Below, piece by piece: positions 17,272 through 24,804 of a DNA stretch of 64,000 bases (positions are counted from its first letter, which is position 1; the number at the start of each line of letters is the position of its first letter). The notes beneath the pieces were generated by a model. That model worked only from the letters and a program-made list of their open reading frames with translations, did not search any database and was not told the origin of the DNA. Source of the DNA: CAYOWK01 sp964407665 (GTDB lineage Bacteria; Pseudomonadota; Alphaproteobacteria; Caulobacterales; Hyphomonadaceae); the NCBI GenBank assembly GCA_964407665.1, contig CAYOWK010000001.1, positions 100,743-164,742 on the forward strand, read 5' to 3'. The position numbers and the translations under genes are program-made.

Positions 17272-17389
17272 TTTATCGAATTCGGTAAATTTAAGCTGCA
17301 CGGAGCGTGAGAGCAAGACATTTTATCGAAAGCGGTAAAACAGGACGCAGGCCTGCAGCTGGACCCCGCGTTTTACCGAAAACGGTAAA
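17272..17389 (-). promoter_or_regulatory. hipBA promoter with three palindromic operators at 50-bp steps
   Basis: Three 18-bp palindromes of the form TTTAYCGAA-NNCGGTAAA lie at 17272-17289, 17322-17339 and 17372-17389, each exactly 50 bp from the next. The third, TTTACCGAAAACGGTAAA, is perfect over its 7-bp arms. On the minus strand TTGCTC (17316-17311) and TAAATT (17293-17288) form a promoter with a 17-bp spacer between the first two operators; the -10 overlaps the first operator by two bases. HipB binding there would block transcription, and looping across the three sites is plausible. Confidence 0.8.
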
Positions 17390-17851
17390 CCACGCAGTTG
17401 ATAGCGGCAGCGGCCCAGGCAGAGAGCGGTTGGCGGTCACGCTCGGTCACGCCGCGCTTTGCGCGGCTCCTACGGGCGCGACCCTGCGGGCGCTTTGCGC
17501 CGCCAACCGCTCGACGGCGCTTCCCGCCATGCAGCACCGGAAAGATCCGGTGCGCAGGCTCCTTGCAGCCTTCATGTCTGTTGGCCGCCCTGACGGTCGG
17601 CGTGGACGTGACTGGCCATGCAGACCGTTTCCGATTTCGTGCGGAACGGGAATTGGTTGCTCAGGTCATTGCAGTGTGACGGGCGTGATGGATCGCCTCA
17701 AGGGACGACGGGGCCCCACCTTTTTTTTGGCGGAAGAGCCAAAAAAATCGTGACCCCCATCGCCGCTGCGCGGTCGCGCCTGGGCGCGATCCCTTGACCC
17801 GCTCCATCACGCCCGCCCGCCGGCCTCATCCTTCAAACACAGGAGACGACG
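17390..17851. other. Non-coding stretch of the element with a T/A-tract hairpin
   Basis: No gene is visible in about 460 bases. At 17722-17747 a perfect 10-bp inverted repeat, TTTTTTTGGC-N6-GCCAAAAAAA, forms a hairpin whose arms end in T and A tracts. It can act as an intrinsic terminator in either direction, for example for transcripts coming from the left or for anything running back from the relaxase region. The rest is GC-rich with short inverted segments such as GGGCGC/GCGCCG. Confidence 0.55.
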
Positions 17852-18013
17852 ATGTTCACGAAGACCTTCACGATCGAGCGCCACATCGAGGAGCTGCGTG
17901 CCGAATTGCGGGCGACAAATGACGCCGAGGAGGCGCGCACGATCAAGGCCGAGCTGGACGCCATGCTTCTGGTCGCCGGTGACCTCAACCGCGAGGACGA
18001 GATGATGGCCTGA
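17852..18013 (+). CDS. Small conserved element protein, 53 residues
   Basis: ATG 17852 follows an AGGAGA ribosome-binding site and opens a 53-codon frame ending at TGA 18011-18013. The product (MFTKTFTIERHIEELRAELR, then a middle segment, ending LVAGDLNREDEMMA) is highly charged and predicted to be two helices. It lies in the leader region of the relaxase gene. No function can be assigned; position suggests a small accessory or regulatory protein of transfer. Confidence 0.6.
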   Translation: MFTKTFTIERHIEELRAELRATNDAEEARTIKAELDAMLLVAGDLNREDEMMA

Positions 18014-18323
18014 CGCGGGCGCGGCGAGAGCGGCGCTTGTCGCTCTCGTTGCTGTCGTTCCCCAGCTGGCTGGCTGGCCTCGCATGCAGTGGCGTGCGGC
18101 AAAGTGAGAGCACGCGGCGGATTGCGGTGGAGGGGTGGGTGGATTGCGGGGTGAGGTGGAGGGAGAAGGTGCGGTGGATTACAAGATAAAGCACGTACCG
18201 TGCGCCGGGCGCCTAGCGCCCTGTCTGCACATAGGTTCGGGATGATTTTTCGCACCGTGGATTAACGTGGTGCGTGCGGCGTGTGCGCCGCGCCTCGTTG
18301 ATGGGGTGCAAGCGGTGGACGTC
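18014..18323 (+). promoter_or_regulatory. Relaxase upstream region, possible oriT
   Basis: About 310 bases without a gene lie directly before the relaxase gene, the usual place for an origin of transfer. The first half is strongly G-rich on the plus strand with repeated GCGGTGGATT-like units. It is followed by a short inverted repeat GGGCGC-CTA-GCGCCC (about 18209-18223) leading into CTGTCTGCACA, and another, CGCACC-N12-GGTGCG, about 35 bp further on. An IR next to a nick site is typical of oriT, but no known nick sequence matches exactly. Confidence 0.35.
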
Positions 18324-20357
18324 ATGATGATGATGAAGATGATCATCACCATGGCGACGCGCGAGAACGAGTTCGAGCCGAGGCTAGGCAAGCCGCCTGC
18401 CGATCATGCGCCGAGGCGCCTGAAGGCGGTGCGCGCCGCCGTGAAGCAGGCGACGCGCCAGCCGCGCGCGTCCGGACCCAAGCCGAAGCAGCCAGGCATT
18501 CGCGCCCACTTCGCGAAGGGGTCAGCCTCACGCACCAGGCCAGTGTCCACCAGTTCGCGCCGCGTGGTGGTAAAGGTGCGCTATGTCGCGAATGGCGGCG
18601 GTCGGGCGGCGCCGCTCCGCGCGCATCTTGCCTATCTCGCCCGCGAGGGCGCCAGCCGGACGACCTCGCAGGAGGAGGGGCCAGAGGAGAAGCGGCAGGC
18701 CCAGGATCCGACACGCACCATCGACTACCTCGCGCGCGAAGGCGGGGCGGGGGAGGGGAAGTTCGCATTCTTCGATCGCGAGAACTCCACCGTGGATCCC
18801 AGGGCGATCACGACTGGCTGGGCCGATGATCCACGCCACTTCCGGATGATCGTGAGCGCCGAGGACGGGGAAGCGCTGGGTGACCTCAAGCCGTTCATCC
18901 GGGAATTGATGGCACGACTTGAGACGAAGCTTGGGACCAAGCTGGACTGGTTGGCGGTCAACCACCACGACACCGACAATCCACACACCCATGTCCTGAT
19001 CCGGGGGCGGCGGCCGGACGGGAAGGAGTTGTTCATCCCGTCCCGGCTCATCGCGTCCGGCATCCGCGAGCAGGCGCAAGAGATCGTCACCCGTGTTCTG
19101 GGGCCGAGGCTCGGCGTCGATCTCGAGCGGGAGCGGTTCAACGACATCAGCCTCAAGGCCGTGACGCCGCTGGACCGTGAACTTCTGGCGACGGGGCGGC
19201 ATGGTCCCTTCCTGCCGGATCGTCCGGACCTCGCCGCCCGGCTGGAACGGCTGGAGAGCTGGGGCCTTGCCGCGCGCCTGCATGGTGGCTGGCGACTGGA
19301 TGCTGACCTCCCCAACCGCCTCCGGGAGATAGCCGCTCATGACGAGGTGGAGCGCGCGGTCGCAACAGTGCGGCGGGGACGCGAGCCCCAGCTTCTGTTG
19401 GAGGCAGACCGTTCCCAACCGGTCATGGGCGAACTGGTGCATCTAGGCCCAGCCGACGAGATTGGCGATCGCTTCCTCGCTGTCATCGAAACCGGGGCGG
19501 GCGAACTCCGCTATACCCGGTTCGAACGCGTGCAGGATCTCGCCGTCCTCGACGGCGCCCAGGCCGGCGCGTTGGTGACCATCGCGCCCAACACGCCTGC
19601 GATCCGTCCCTCCGACGAGGCGGTCGCTCGCGTGGCGCGGCAGACGGGCGGCGTCTACTCGGCCGAAGCCCATGCGGAGTTGGAGCCGTTCGTGGACCGC
19701 CGCATCCTCACCGCCAACATCCGCCGGCTGGAGCACATGAGCCGGATGGGGCTGGTCGAGCGAACGCCGCAGGGCGCGTTCACGGTGGGCCGCGACCACC
19801 TCGCTACTGCAATGGCGTTCGAGGAGCGGCTGGTGCGCCGGGCGCCGTTTTCTGTCCAGGTCGCAAGCCATTGGTCGCTCGGCGAACAGATCGACGCGCT
19901 GGGGCCGACGCATCTCGATCGCGTGCTGGCGGGCGAACAGGCCCCCGTCGCGGGCGAGAGCCCGCTCGCCCGCCAGCACTCGGCTGCGCTCCAGCAGCGA
20001 AGGCTATTCCTGATCGAGCAAGGCTGGATGGGCGCGCAGAAGCCCGCCCTGCCGCCGCAGGCCCTGCAGCGCATGGCGCAAATGGAGCTGTCAGCACAGG
20101 CGAAGGCGCTGTCCGAGGAACTGGGCGTGCCTGTGCTCACTTACGCTGCGCACAGGGTATCGGGCGTCTATGCGCGCCGCATCGATCTGGCGCAGGGGCG
20201 CATCGCGCTGATCCTCGGTGAGCGGCAGGCCAATCTCGTCCCCTGGCGGCCGGCCTTGGAGCAGTTTGCGGGCCGTCACGTCGAGGGCGTGATGCGTGGA
20301 CAGGGGCTGTCGTGGAGCCTGCAGCGCGGAATGGGGCTTGGAATGGGGATTGGCTGA
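18324..20357 (+). CDS. Relaxase / mobilisation nuclease (DUF3363, VirD2-like)
   Basis: Relaxases nick oriT and lead the DNA strand during conjugation. The 677-residue product carries the metal-binding histidine motif HHDTDNPHTHVLIRG (H215, H221, H223 with this start), preceded by the N-terminal relaxase region (VKVRYVANGGGRAAPLRAHL and FRMIVSAEDGEALGDLKPFI). A long C-terminal DUF3363 region follows, ending FAGRHVEGVMRGQGLSWSLQ. Start choice is uncertain: ATG codons at 18324, 18327, 18330, 18333, 18339 and 18351 are all in frame, and 18324 has GGTGGA upstream. No type IV secretion genes are in the window, so the element may be mobilisable or its transfer genes lie to the left. Confidence 0.87.
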   Translation: MMMMKMIITMATRENEFEPRLGKPPADHAPRRLKAVRAAVKQATRQPRASGPKPKQPGIRAHFAKGSASRTRPVSTSSRRVVVKVRYVANGGGRAAPLRAHLAYLAREGASRTTSQEEGPEEKRQAQDPTRTIDYLAREGGAGEGKFAFFDRENSTVDPRAITTGWADDPRHFRMIVSAEDGEALGDLKPFIRELMARLETKLGTKLDWLAVNHHDTDNPHTHVLIRGRRPDGKELFIPSRLIASGIREQAQEIVTRVLGPRLGVDLERERFNDISLKAVTPLDRELLATGRHGPFLPDRPDLAARLERLESWGLAARLHGGWRLDADLPNRLREIAAHDEVERAVATVRRGREPQLLLEADRSQPVMGELVHLGPADEIGDRFLAVIETGAGELRYTRFERVQDLAVLDGAQAGALVTIAPNTPAIRPSDEAVARVARQTGGVYSAEAHAELEPFVDRRILTANIRRLEHMSRMGLVERTPQGAFTVGRDHLATAMAFEERLVRRAPFSVQVASHWSLGEQIDALGPTHLDRVLAGEQAPVAGESPLARQHSAALQQRRLFLIEQGWMGAQKPALPPQALQRMAQMELSAQAKALSEELGVPVLTYAAHRVSGVYARRIDLAQGRIALILGERQANLVPWRPALEQFAGRHVEGVMRGQGLSWSLQRGMGLGMGIG

Positions 20358-20395
20358 AACCATCACTTCGGTCGGGCGGCCGGTACGCGATTGAA

Positions 20396-20914
20396 CTATG
20401 ATTTCGAGATTGCGAGTTGATTGGCAACGTATCGTTCAACGTCGCCAAGGTTCAGCAATGTCACGGCAACTCCCTGCGCCCGGACTTTCTCCAACCGCGC
20501 CGGGATTAGATGGATTTGCTGCCGTTTGAACAGCATGTAGTCTTCGTAGGGTGGCCAGATCAGCAAGAACCGATCCACAGGCTCCCGATCACTCGCAATC
20601 TCCTGCCATAGATCGTTGTCCGAAACGATAGAATTGGCGCCTTCAAACGAGATGCCGACCTCGACAAGCAGCTTTGCGATCCGCATGAGGCAGAGATCGG
20701 CAAAATCGAAGCGTTGCCATCCCGTGCGCGGCGTTGGTGGATCGAAGGTGTTTGCGCTTGGCTTGTGGAAGCCGGGTAGCATTCCAGTTCGCCCAAGCAG
20801 GCCGCGCTTCAGATAAGAGCGGAATCCCTCATAGCCGATCCCCACAATCTCTGCCGCGCGGGCAGAAGTGACGGACGGCAGCTCATTGAGTCGGCGAATC
20901 ATTTTGGTCTTCAT
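20396..20914 (-). CDS. HTH (MerR-like) hypothetical regulator
   Basis: A 172-residue protein with an N-terminal HTH-like segment (VTSARAAEIVGIGYEGFRSY, then LKRGLLG) and a second region (FDFADLCLMRIAKLLVEVGI) that resembles the helical part of MerR-type DNA-binding domains. The C-terminal half has no recognisable domain. Repeated AGGACCAAT sequences around its own promoter suggest autoregulation. It lies between the relaxase and the AlpA-like gene and may control transfer or excision; this is inference. Confidence 0.6.
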   Translation of the reverse strand: MKTKMIRRLNELPSVTSARAAEIVGIGYEGFRSYLKRGLLGRTGMLPGFHKPSANTFDPPTPRTGWQRFDFADLCLMRIAKLLVEVGISFEGANSIVSDNDLWQEIASDREPVDRFLLIWPPYEDYMLFKRQQIHLIPARLEKVRAQGVAVTLLNLGDVERYVANQLAISKS

Positions 20915-20959
20915 AGGACCAATGTGCGAAGCAAAAAAGTTGGTGTCAACAGGACCAAT
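20915..20959 (-). promoter_or_regulatory. Promoter with two AGGACCAAT boxes
   Basis: AGGACCAAT occurs at 20915-20923 and again at 20951-20959. On the minus strand a consensus TTGACA (20949-20944) is followed after 17 bp by CACATT (20926-20921). One box overlaps this -10 and the other sits immediately upstream of the -35, as expected for a repressor controlling the HTH gene at 20396-20914. TTGGT and ACCAA around the -35 also form an inverted repeat. Confidence 0.5.
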
Positions 20960-21170
20960 TCGGAGTTCTATCCTTCATCGATGTCGGAGAAAAAGAATGT
21001 TCCATCCCTGGCAAGGCAACTTTCACGCTTCTAACTCGCGGTGCTCGCTGCTCGCCAAATGGGGCAGCAGACGCACGGTGCTTCCACGGCAAATGCAACG
21101 ACGAATTGTTCGCTGTGGAAAACTCTGGTCGATGTTGTTTGCTTGTTCGGTTCTCACGCAGGGATCGGTC

Positions 21171-21548
21171 ATGTCGAGTGCTTCAATCCGTCCGCTGGAT
21201 GACGAATGGTGGACCACCGCGATGGTGTGCTCCTACCTCAAGCTGAAGCGCCGCGCGCTTTGGGACATTCGTCGTGACCCGAGGAAGGCCTTCCCTGCGG
21301 CGGTGAAGCCCGGCGGCAAGGTCAATCTTTTCCGCGCCGAAGATGTACGCCAGTGGGTCGCGAAGCGCCGGCCGACGTCATTGCCGCCGCCGCAGCCCGC
21401 CACTCCATCGGCGCCAGCTAATCCGGTGATTGCAAAGGAGCCGGAGCACGTCGCTGCGCCGAGGCCGCCGACACCGGAGTTTATCAAGAAACCAGCTCAT
21501 CGGAAGAAGCATATACTTCCGGATCAACGGCAGCTTGGACTTTTCTAG
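21171..21548 (+). CDS. AlpA-like HTH protein, possible excisionase or regulator
   Basis: A 125-residue protein with an excisionase/AlpA-type winged-helix segment: DDEWWTTAMVCSYLKLKRRA, then LWDIRRDP and NLFRAEDVRQWVAKRRP. A Pro-rich linker and a basic tail follow. ATG 21171 has GGGAT nearby; the longer upstream frame lacks coding character. The 3' end overlaps the 3' end of the integrase gene on the other strand by 65 bp. Such proteins next to an integrase usually direct excision or activate integrase expression. Confidence 0.65.
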   Translation: MSSASIRPLDDEWWTTAMVCSYLKLKRRALWDIRRDPRKAFPAAVKPGGKVNLFRAEDVRQWVAKRRPTSLPPPQPATPSAPANPVIAKEPEHVAAPRPPTPEFIKKPAHRKKHILPDQRQLGLF

Positions 21549-22788
21549 GTTGCACTGGGCTCCTGCGAGCCGCTGCTGAGTCCTTACCGAGCAACTCCTT
21601 CGCCCAGAGTTGCAGTGCTGCTCGCTTCTCCTCGATGTAGCGATACCGATTGTAGACCGCTTTCACGCCGCCGATGCGGTGACCTAGCACGCGTTCGACA
21701 ACAATCTCGTCCACGCCAAGGCGCGCCATGTGCGTGGCGGCTGTCCGGCGCAGATCGTGGATCGTCCAGTGATCAATCTTTCGGCCAAGTTCGGTCTCGG
21801 CGCCGCTCCTGATGCGCGCCAGGGCCTCTGGTGTCGCAGTCCAGACAGGCCGACGTCCGCCGTTGGAGCTGATGAGAAAATCGCCATTCGGCGGTTTGGG
21901 GATCTTCTCCATGATGGCCATAGCCTGGGGGATCAGCGGGATGATGGTCGGATCACCCGTCTTGTAGGCTTCCCCTGGAATGTCGAGGCAGGCATTGGCG
22001 CGATCGAGCCAGCCGATCTTTGCGTTCCCGATTTCCCGCAGCCGCGCTCCTGTCAGCATCAAGAGGCAGATGAGCGTGCCGGACGGGTAGGGCTCTGCTC
22101 GCGCAGCTTTCCAGACCGCCCGCGCCTCGTCCAGAGAAAGTACGCGCTCGCGTGGTTTGGATTTTAGGGGCGCCCGTATGCCCGTCACCGGGTTGAAGTC
22201 GACCAGCTCCCTCTCCAGCGCCCAGTTGAACATGATGGAGAGCCATTTTCGCGTGTCGAGTGTCGCTGTCTTGCTGGACCGCCTCTTCAAATCGTCGAGC
22301 AGCGCGAGAACATCTCGGCGTGTCACCTGCTTTGGCGCAAGGTTCCCAAACCGGGGAATGACATAGTCCCGCATGATCCACTCTGCCTTTCCGGCGCTCT
22401 GAAGGCGGCCTCGGCAGTGATTCTCGAGAAACTCCTCAGCGAGTTCAGCAATGGTCCCGCGGCGGGCGGTGGCGGCTTTCTCGAGGCGCTCGATGGGATC
22501 GATGCCATTGTCCGCGTCCGTCAGGATGTTGGCTGCAAGGGCGCGCGCTTTCAGGAGCGAGACGGCAGGATATTCGCCAAGCGTGATGCGATAGAATTTT
22601 CGTCCGGCAAGTCTCTTGCCGCGCTCAGTGACGCCTCCTTGTCCGGAGACCGTGTAGCGCAATGTCCAGGTCGGTCGCCCTCGCGGTCCAACGCGGAGAA
22701 GCAGTCCGGAAATCGTACCGTCGTTCAGCTCCACCCGCTCCTTCGGAGGAGAGGCGAGAAACGATTTCAATCTTGCATCTGTTAGCAT
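21484..22788 (-). CDS. P4-type tyrosine integrase
   Basis: A 434-residue site-specific recombinase. It has the N-terminal DUF4102-like domain (GLLLRVGPRGRPTWTLRYTV, then RITLGEYPAVSLLKAR), a SAM-like core-binding domain (about residues 112-195) and the catalytic domain with R249 (LTGARLREIG), H344 and R347 (HDLRRTAATHM), H370 (LGHRIGG) and the nucleophile Y379 (AVYNRY). All catalytic residues are present. The gene starts about 235 bp from a tRNA-Gly fragment, the likely attachment site. A 12-bp repeat overlaps its start codon and occurs again 82 bp upstream. Confidence 0.92.
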   Translation of the reverse strand: MLTDARLKSFLASPPKERVELNDGTISGLLLRVGPRGRPTWTLRYTVSGQGGVTERGKRLAGRKFYRITLGEYPAVSLLKARALAANILTDADNGIDPIERLEKAATARRGTIAELAEEFLENHCRGRLQSAGKAEWIMRDYVIPRFGNLAPKQVTRRDVLALLDDLKRRSSKTATLDTRKWLSIMFNWALERELVDFNPVTGIRAPLKSKPRERVLSLDEARAVWKAARAEPYPSGTLICLLMLTGARLREIGNAKIGWLDRANACLDIPGEAYKTGDPTIIPLIPQAMAIMEKIPKPPNGDFLISSNGGRRPVWTATPEALARIRSGAETELGRKIDHWTIHDLRRTAATHMARLGVDEIVVERVLGHRIGGVKAVYNRYRYIEEKRAALQLWAKELLGKDSAAARRSPVQPRKVQAAVDPEVYASSDELVS

Positions 22789-22880
22789 TGGGGCACACGA
22801 GCCTTGTTGCCGCCGTGCGAAACTTCACTGGCGAAATCAATTGAGGTCTTTGTCTCTACAAGGGGGGAATTGGGGCACAC
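22787..22880. repeat. Two 12-bp direct repeats at the integrase start
   Basis: ATTGGGGCACAC occurs at 22787-22798, overlapping the integrase start codon, and at 22869-22880. The spacing is 82 bp. Such sites could be arm-type integrase binding sites or an autorepression operator. The bases from here to 23023 are AT-richer than the rest of the window and hold no gene. Confidence 0.55.
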
Positions 22881-23023
22881 AATAGGCCTGCACCCACCCA
22901 AATTGATTAGAAAAACAAAAGAACGCATCTGCACGCAAAAACACATCAGGCGTTTGAACTTGAAAAAGAAATATCGAATTTATCGAAACGCTTCCGATTT
23001 TAGAAAAACTCTTGAATCAGGTT

Positions 23024-23068
23024 TTGCCAAGGTCGGGGTCGTGAGTTCGAATCTCATCGCCCGCTCCA
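23024..23068 (+). tRNA. 3' fragment of tRNA-Gly(GCC), attachment site of the element
   Basis: The sequence runs from the anticodon loop TTGCCAA through the variable region, the T arm GTGAG-TTCGAAT-CTCAT and the acceptor strand CGCCCGC to TCCA. The matching 5' half is absent: AT-rich element DNA precedes it. This is the classic leftover when an element integrates into the 3' part of a tRNA gene; the intact tRNA-Gly should be rebuilt at the left end, outside the window. It marks the junction between element and chromosome. Confidence 0.85.
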
Positions 23069-23150
23069 ATTTTTCCGTTTGCCGGGATGGACAGGTCCGA
23101 TGCGCGTTGCGCACCGGCTGGTCCGTCTGCGGCCCGTCCCCCGAAATGCC

Positions 23151-23708
23151 TCAGGCCGAGTAGGGTTCGATCTTGCTGAGGGCGAGGGTGTAGGCGGCGC
23201 TGGCGAGGTCGCTGTCCTTGCGGTCGGTCGACAGGACGCCCTCGGCCCAGACGGCTCCCCACAGGTCCTTGAGTTTGGCGGCAGGTTTGGCTGTCACGTA
23301 GATGATCTGGTTGGGCGGCGGCGGCGGCGCGTGCACGCAGGCGCCGAAATAGGGCGCCAGCAGGAATTCCGACAGCGTGTTGCGGGCGTTGAAGTCCAGC
23401 GGCACGACATAGCCCGGAATCCGGACCAGCTTTCCGTTCAGCGGTTTCACCGTGTTGAAGGTGCCGATCTGCTTCATGGTGTCGGCGGCGCTGCCCTCCG
23501 AGATCGAGGCGCTGTCCCCGGACGAAAGCGAGCGCATGTAGTCCTCGTACATGGCCGCCAGGAGGTCTTCCTCGCCTTCCGGCATCAGGTTGTCCCACGC
23601 CAGCACCAGCGGGCCCTTGCGGGTGTCGGCGAGGGCCGGGAACAGGGCGGGCGCTGCAAGGGCGGCTGCGACGCCCGCGAGCGCCAGACGGCGGGTGATC
23701 GGTTGCAT
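23151..23708 (-). CDS. DUF3299 periplasmic protein (first copy)
   Basis: A 185-residue exported protein. The N-terminus ITRRLALAGVAAALAAPAL is a twin-arginine-like signal. The core has the family hallmark YFGACVHAPPPPPNQ, in which Cys and His could bind metal, and GYVVPLDFNA upstream. It is the last gene of the Zur-box operon, 10 bp after the ZrgA-like gene and 82 bp from the tRNA fragment. The second DUF3299 in the same operon shares the same motif, so the two may act together. DUF3299 has no established biochemical role; its recurring place with zinc genes suggests periplasmic zinc handling. Confidence 0.78.
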   Translation of the reverse strand: MQPITRRLALAGVAAALAAPALFPALADTRKGPLVLAWDNLMPEGEEDLLAAMYEDYMRSLSSGDSASISEGSAADTMKQIGTFNTVKPLNGKLVRIPGYVVPLDFNARNTLSEFLLAPYFGACVHAPPPPPNQIIYVTAKPAAKLKDLWGAVWAEGVLSTDRKDSDLASAAYTLALSKIEPYSA

Positions 23709-23718
23709 GTGGCGGCTC

Positions 23719-24300
23719 CTAGCGGGTCCGGAACTCGGGGCTTTTCGCAGTCAGCGTTTTCGCCTTCTGGCGGACGCCGTCCAGATAAACCAGCTCGACG
23801 GCCTCAATGTGACGGAAAGCGCCGAACGCCTGAACACTGATACGCGAAAGTTTCGACGGCTGCGCGCATTCGAAGGCATACCTCAGCGTGACGTCGCTCA
23901 AGCCTGCGTGACCGGGCTCCTCGTCGTGGTCATGATCGTCGTGGCCATGGGAGGCAGCGTTCGCGTGTTGGCCGGCTGGCGGAGGTGGGCCGAGCACGCC
24001 AGTGTCCTTTGATCGCAGGACGCACCCCGCCGCCTTGTCGAGGGTGAACAGCTTTGCGGGCGCATCGACGGTCGCGGCGGCGGCCTTCCAGGTCGCCAGC
24101 TCGGCCGTTCCCGATGGCGCCCGCTCGAAGCCGAGGATGTTGTAGAGGGGAGACCTGATCTCGACCGTCAGGGCGGACGCCTCGGACACGACCGCCATGT
24201 CGACCCTGCCATGGACGTGGGCGCCGGTTTCGCGCCCGTCAGCTGCGAGCGGCATCGCCAGGGCAAGCGCTGCAGCGCAGAGACATCCGTACCGGTTCAT
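23719..24300 (-). CDS. zrgA: DUF2796 / ZrgA-family zinc-binding periplasmic protein
   Basis: A 193-residue exported protein with a signal peptide (CLCAAALALAMPLAADG), an early HVHGRVDMAVV motif and a His/Asp-rich loop, SHGHDDHDHDEEPGH, near residue 125. These match DUF2796, the family of ZrgA, the periplasmic zinc component of a zinc-regulated uptake system described in Vibrio cholerae. ATG 24300 overlaps the stop of the MerC-like gene by 4 bp. It likely captures zinc in the periplasm for the ABC system of the same operon. Confidence 0.8.
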   Translation of the reverse strand: MNRYGCLCAAALALAMPLAADGRETGAHVHGRVDMAVVSEASALTVEIRSPLYNILGFERAPSGTAELATWKAAAATVDAPAKLFTLDKAAGCVLRSKDTGVLGPPPPAGQHANAASHGHDDHDHDEEPGHAGLSDVTLRYAFECAQPSKLSRISVQAFGAFRHIEAVELVYLDGVRQKAKTLTAKSPEFRTR

Positions 24301-24761
24301 GTGTGGTCTCCAGTGTCGGGGAGGATCTGGCCCGTCATCGGGCTGTCCGGGGAACATGCGTCGTCGCGGGTGCGGGCGGCATGGATCCGGAGCGCATTCG
24401 CGATGTGGGTTGCGGCCAGGATGATGCTTGCCGTGACCGTGACCGGCGTTTCCAGATCGTGGTCGGGCCAGCCCAGCGCGCCGGCCAGAAGACCTGCAAG
24501 GCCGATCGCAGCGCCTGCCCGGAACAGGGCGGGCGTGTCGCGGCGGTGCAGGGCAAGCGCTGAAACGGGCAGGGCTGCAGCCAGGAACGCCCAGTGAATC
24601 CACTCGGACTCCAGCGCCGCAAACAGCGGCAGCACAGCCGCCAGCACAGGGATGGCGAGACAATGGATCGTGCAGGCGGCGGAGAGGCCTACGGCGGCGA
24701 CGTCAAGGCGTGTCTGACGGGGCGCTCCGGCGAAGGCGAGCCGGCGGGAGTCCTAGTTCAT
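24297..24761 (-). pseudogene. MerC-like membrane protein with an amber codon at codon 3
   Basis: The frame opening with ATG 24761 reads Met-Asn-stop (TAG 24755-24753) and then continues without interruption as a full MerC-type protein: AVGLSAACTIHCLAIPVL in TM1 with the C-x-x-H-C metal motif, then three more hydrophobic segments and a polar tail. No ATG, GTG or TTG exists between the amber codon and GTG 24647. That GTG lies after the CTIHC motif and would give a 116-residue product without it. Either the gene is newly inactivated (CAG to TAG) or a non-standard start is used. MerC proteins import mercury or other thiophilic metals across the inner membrane. Confidence 0.7.
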
Positions 24762-24804
24762 CACGTGTCCTGACTGGCGTCTTGCTGCGCCGTTCTGATG
24801 AGGG

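Noticed and set aside
17272..17389. Three equal repeats with equal spacers, as in a short CRISPR array
   Set aside because: The repeats are only 18 bp, palindromic, three in number and stand in the hipBA promoter; no cas genes are nearby. They are operators.
1..23023. A second copy of the tRNA-Gly 3' sequence inside the window as the left attachment site
   Set aside because: No second copy was found by reading; the left end must lie outside the window.
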